From: Williamsia faeni
GTDB taxonomy: Bacteria > Actinomycetota > Actinomycetes > Mycobacteriales > Mycobacteriaceae
Length of the DNA stretch: 45,178 nucleotides
NCBI GenBank assembly: GCA_003202005.1
Contig: QJJF01000020.1
Coordinates: 1 to 45,178 of the forward strand
Direction of reading: 5' to 3'
In this document: piece after piece, positions 42,140-45,178 of the stretch
How the letters are laid out: the number at the start of each line of letters is the position of its first letter
How positions within the stretch are numbered: position 1 is the stretch's first letter
The notes under the pieces: generated by a model
Seen by the model: only the letters and a program-made list of their open reading frames with translations
The model's database searches: none
What the model was told of the DNA's origin: nothing
Position numbers and translations under genes: made by a program

Positions 42140-43527
42140 TGGCATGGGTGAAGGCGTATGAGACCAAGCAGCGCCGCGGCGGCAAGCCTGTGAAGACGTA
42201 CCGGGTGATCTGGAAGGAAGTGGAGCGCGACGGCGACGGGCTGCCGATCCCGGAAGACCCGGACAAGCCGCAGGGCCGTAAGAAGACCCGCAACCGGCAG
42301 GAGTCGTTCACCACCCGTGAGGCCGCGGAGTCTCGCCGCGACGAGTTGAACGTCGCTAAGCATGTCGGTGGTACCAGCGCTTTGGCGCAGCAGCGCAAGG
42401 CGGGTGATGTGCCGTTCGGTTTCTACGGTCGGGCGTGGCTGGACAGTAAACGCGTGAAGGTGGCACAGGGCCGATTGAAGCAACGCACCCTGGACGACTA
42501 TGAGAACGTCCTGCAGCGGTATTCGCTGGATCGGTTCGGCGGCACGGCAATTGCCGGCATCACGGCGCACGATTGCGACGAGTTCCTGGCGCAGTTGGTC
42601 GGTCGTGGCCTAGCGCCCAAGACGGTGACGCACGCCTGGCTCGCGTTGCGGTCGGTGTTCAAATATGCGGTGCGCCATGGAGCCCTCGCATCAAGCCCGA
42701 CCGATCAGGTGGACTTTGCGACCGGGCATTCGATGGGCGACCACGACAAGTTCGAGCACCACCCGCTGACCGCACAGCAAGTGGGTGAAGTCGCTGCGTT
42801 GGTGGGGGAGCGGTACCCGATCTATGAGGTGATGACGCTGTTCCTTGCCTATTCCGGTTTGCGCAAGGCTGAGTGTGCGGGCCTGGAGGTACGTGATCTG
42901 GAGTTCACCACCGCGCCCGGTCAAGACACCCGATGCGTGGTGGCGGTCCGCCGGACCAAAGACCGCACCGGTGGGCAGTGGATCACGAGCACGCCCAAGT
43001 CCCGGCGGTCGCGTCGGTCGGTGCCGTTGCCGCCGTGGTTGGCCGAGCGGCTACACCAGTACGTCGCGGCCGATCATCCCCGCGCTGATGAAGCGGATGC
43101 ACCGTTGTGGCCCAGTAGGAGCAACGGTGGGGGACACCGCGAAGCGGGGCGGCGGTATGCGGTGCCGTTGGATTGGTCGCAACCGCTCGAGCTCGGGACG
43201 TTCTTCGAGACGGTGCTTGCGCCGGCGCTGGTTGAGGTGGGTTTGCCGGTAAGTCGGCCGGCGACCGAGACGGAACCCGCGGTGCGGGGGGTGCGTCTGC
43301 ACGATTTCGGGCGGCATACGTTTGCGACGATGCAGCTGTCGGCGGGTGTGCACTTCATGCAGGTGTCGAAGTGGCTGGGGCATGGGTCGTACACCCTGAC
43401 TCTGGATACGTACGGTGAGTGGATCCCGGAGGAGGACGGCGGCGCGGGCAACACCCTTCCCGAGCCGACCTCGGTGCACGAACCAGCGCCGGGGCGATCG
43501 AATGTGATCGAGCTATTCGGCCGGTGA
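42139..43527 (+). CDS. int: Tyrosine recombinase/integrase
   Basis: A 462-residue phage-type integrase. It has an N-terminal arm-binding region (MAWVKAYETKQRRGGKPVKTY in pieces), a SAM-like core-binding domain at about 95-185, and a catalytic domain at about 205-430. Catalytic residues are visible: R242 in YSGLRKAE, a Lys/Arg-rich beta-hairpin at 286-293, H388 and R392 in LHDFGRHTFA, H415 in KWLGHGS and the nucleophile Y425 in TLDTYGEW. The box is H-D-F-G-R, one residue longer than the common H-x-x-R. It lies 590 bp from the tRNA attachment core at 44116, at the expected end of the island, and is the enzyme that would excise 1-44115. Confidence 0.92.
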   Translation: MAWVKAYETKQRRGGKPVKTYRVIWKEVERDGDGLPIPEDPDKPQGRKKTRNRQESFTTREAAESRRDELNVAKHVGGTSALAQQRKAGDVPFGFYGRAWLDSKRVKVAQGRLKQRTLDDYENVLQRYSLDRFGGTAIAGITAHDCDEFLAQLVGRGLAPKTVTHAWLALRSVFKYAVRHGALASSPTDQVDFATGHSMGDHDKFEHHPLTAQQVGEVAALVGERYPIYEVMTLFLAYSGLRKAECAGLEVRDLEFTTAPGQDTRCVVAVRRTKDRTGGQWITSTPKSRRSRRSVPLPPWLAERLHQYVAADHPRADEADAPLWPSRSNGGGHREAGRRYAVPLDWSQPLELGTFFETVLAPALVEVGLPVSRPATETEPAVRGVRLHDFGRHTFATMQLSAGVHFMQVSKWLGHGSYTLTLDTYGEWIPEEDGGAGNTLPEPTSVHEPAPGRSNVIELFGR

Positions 43528-44115
43528 AAAGTTAAGCGCCCCCTGAGGTTTCGTCGCGGCGTACCGCACCCGAGCCTTTTCGAGCTCGCTGCGAACGGCA
43601 TTGCACGGAGATTCACGATCAACGGGTGAGTGAACTGGGCGATGGTGTCGTCGTCGGCGGCGCACACGTTGGGTAGCACGGGGGTAGCACGGGGTGGCGC
43701 GGTTTTCCGAGCTTCGGTATCTGATCTAGCGACCCTGTGCCAGAGGCGGGGATTTGATGTCTCGCCCTCGAGATGATCTGCGGCACGTGCGAAGGTGCTG
43801 AGCGCCTTCGCGTGCGGGGTTTGCGCCGGCGGTGCGTGTCCGCGACGGATAGTACCTGTGGAGTGGGAGTTTGCGGCTGAGCACTGGCCGCGCCGACGGA
43901 GAGAATTCCGTTCACCCTGCCCCCGCAGCGCCGCCTCGGACCCTGGAACACCGTTCGGCGTGGGCTGTGAAAGCGAGTAGGGGATGCAATAGGGATCGTG
44001 TCACTGGGCTTGCAGAACGCTGCCGCGCGACGCGCGGTGGGTAGCATGGGGGTGGTATTTGGGCCGGTTCTGGTAGCATTGGAAGCAGGGTTACCACGTC
44101 TGACCAGCGCGAATG
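43528..44115. other. Attachment region with repeated GGTAGCA sites
   Basis: No convincing gene. GGTAGCA followed by C or T occurs at 43672, 43683, 44040 and 44072, on one strand, between the integrase gene and the att core. The first two are an exact 11-bp tandem (GGGTAGCACGG). These are candidates for integrase arm-type sites. Confidence 0.5.
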
Positions 44116-44161
44116 TGGTGCCCCCGGTCAGACTCGAACTGACACTGGACGGGTTTTGAAC
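44116..44161 (-). other. Attachment core: tRNA 3'-half (Leu CAA-like)
   Basis: Read on the minus strand: loop TTCAAAA (would give anticodon CAA), stem CCCGT, T arm GTCAG-TTCGAGT-CTGAC, acceptor strand CGGGGGC, then ACCA. The 5' half of a tRNA does not follow at higher coordinates, so this is not a gene but the 3' duplication left by site-specific integration. The same sequence, truncated, begins the window at base 1. Confidence 0.85.
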
Positions 44162-44575
44162 TTGTGGTTGTGGATGTTTGCAGATCGTTGGCGTTGTTGA
44201 GGGTTGTTGGATTGTGTAGTGGGGGAGCACTTTTCGTGTTTGGGGCGTTGGACATTGTTGGCCAGTTTCGAGGCTACTGCGTACCCTCTGCGTACCGGGC
44301 TCCGAGTCTTCGGATGAACGAGGGCTCTCAGCAAATAATACAGCTGTTGACCTTCGTCCCAGAGAGACCGGCGCCGGGGTCGTCCACCTCATCTTCGACA
44401 TCGGCGCGCACTGCTTGTTGCGACGAAGGCCCGCCGCCCGGCTCAGCGCACGCGTGGGCCGACGCGACCTGCCGCATCGCAGAAACCTGGACTGCGAGCC
44501 TGGACGACGCACATGGTTCCACCAGGACGCCCCAGGCTGTCTGCTGCGCTAAATCCAATTAGCGCAGATGGCCCG
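44133..44575. repeat. Right copy of the terminal direct repeat (distal end of a second island)
   Basis: Matches 1-525 base for base apart from point differences, an 87-bp deletion and small compensating indels. It includes part of the tRNA core and about 415 bp of island-end sequence. Homology stops near 44575 (AGCGCAG), after which the two copies diverge, so the islands share ends but not contents. Confidence 0.85.
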
Positions 44576-45178
44576 CGGCCAAGCAGGGCGAACACCGATC
44601 TTGCGACCCTCACTCTGACTGCAAACCTTCTCGACAGCTCCGCGCTGTGGGGTGGGGGCAATATCGCGCACCTTCTGGTCGGTTCCTGCCCGCATACGAG
44701 CCAATGGAGCGGCCAGAGGGGACCGACATGACCTAGCCGACGCTGACCACAAAGTCTTCGACGATGCGTGCGTCCGCTGATCACGTCGATTCGAACGCCC
44801 CTGCGGGGACGCCACCGTAGTCGCTGGGAGGGAAACTCCAGTGAGGCCGTCTATCAGCGATGGCCAGGGACCGAACGGTTTAGGGCAGACCACCCGACCG
44901 AATCTTTACTCAGGCCCAGCGGGGACAGTCAGATTAAAGGTGGATCCGACCATGGCATCTGACGGTCCCGGTACAATAGCGTCTGCTTTGTCCGGGGTGT
45001 TTCTAGAGTTGGTCGCCATTGCTACCCGAGAGTCGGGCAGCACAGTCCTACCCGAGAGTGGGTTGTGCAGCGTTTGCCCGCGTGTGCGGTTCAGAGTTGT
45101 TTGGTCAGTGAGGTTGTGGCGTCACTGACCGGCAAGAGTGGGAAATGGCAGGCCGCGTACTGTCCGGGACGGACTTCG
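44576..45178. other. Start of the neighbouring island, no gene recognised
   Basis: About 600 bases to the window edge. It contains the second copy of the dispersed repeat (44919-44961, partner 37401-37442) and a short imperfect tandem (CTACCCGAGAGT at 45023 and 45049). Frames here are short and not recognisable. Confidence 0.5.

Noticed and set aside
44116-44161. Complete tRNA-Leu gene
   Set aside because: T arm, acceptor 3' strand and CCA are present, but no D arm or 5' acceptor strand follows; it is only the 3' half.
43619-44512. 297-codon minus-strand frame across the attachment core
   Set aside because: It crosses the tRNA core and the repeat border, is Ser/Thr/Pro/Arg-rich, and is not conserved beyond the repeat.

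Overview
The window reads as actinobacterial DNA, most likely Rhodococcus or a close relative (Mycobacteriales). The evidence is high G+C, MHS, GntR-FCD, PucR and WhiB-type families, and a gene order matching the low-molecular-mass nitrile hydratase (nhl) locus described in Rhodococcus rhodochrous. Nothing here is a ribosomal or core housekeeping block apart from one pyruvate carboxylase gene.

Positions 1-44115 look like one complete integrative genomic island. A tyrosine integrase (42139-43527) sits about 600 bp from a tRNA 3'-half sequence (minus strand, 44116-44161). The same tRNA piece, followed by the same roughly 440-525 bp terminal sequence, also opens the window at base 1. The geometry is that of tandem islands at one tRNA 3' end. 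A second, related island should start right of 44162, and the intact tRNA should lie beyond the right edge. A second, different tRNA remnant (tRNA-Arg-like, 41141-41177) suggests an older, nested integration.

Layout. (1) 708-8262: a decayed FMN-dependent 2-hydroxyacid dehydrogenase, then a cobalt-type nitrile hydratase locus read right to left (nhlD, nhlC, amidase, nhlB, nhlA, nhlE, nhlF), then a decayed SDR. Nitrile is hydrated to amide, amide is hydrolysed to acid, NhlF imports cobalt, and NhlC/NhlD control expression. (2) 8472-10203: hairpin, a MITE-like IS1380 derivative and a dead IS701-type element. (3) 10220-30320: a large catabolic region with a small Rieske protein, two amidohydrolases, an MHS transporter, a GntR regulator, an FAD-linked oxidase/CoA ligase/thiolase operon, a 3-hydroxyisobutyrate-dehydrogenase-like enzyme, an SDR, a PDR-type reductase, a PucR regulator, pyruvate carboxylase, a broken whiB, and a GntR/MFS pair. 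The substrate is not recognisable. A 24-bp bipartite promoter element is conserved upstream of both the Rieske operon and the distant reductase gene, tying them into one regulon. (4) 30432-31708: decayed TetR and alpha/beta-hydrolase genes. (5) 31987-36814: a Baeyer-Villiger monooxygenase and a class-C-type esterase with a divergent AcoR-like GAF/AAA/Fis activator. (6) 36815-44115: a membrane protein/TetR pair, an IS1380-family element with a nonsense mutation, a helically phased repeat array and the integration module.

No conjugation, replication, CRISPR or rRNA genes were seen. All functional calls rest on motif and gene-order reading by eye, with no database search.
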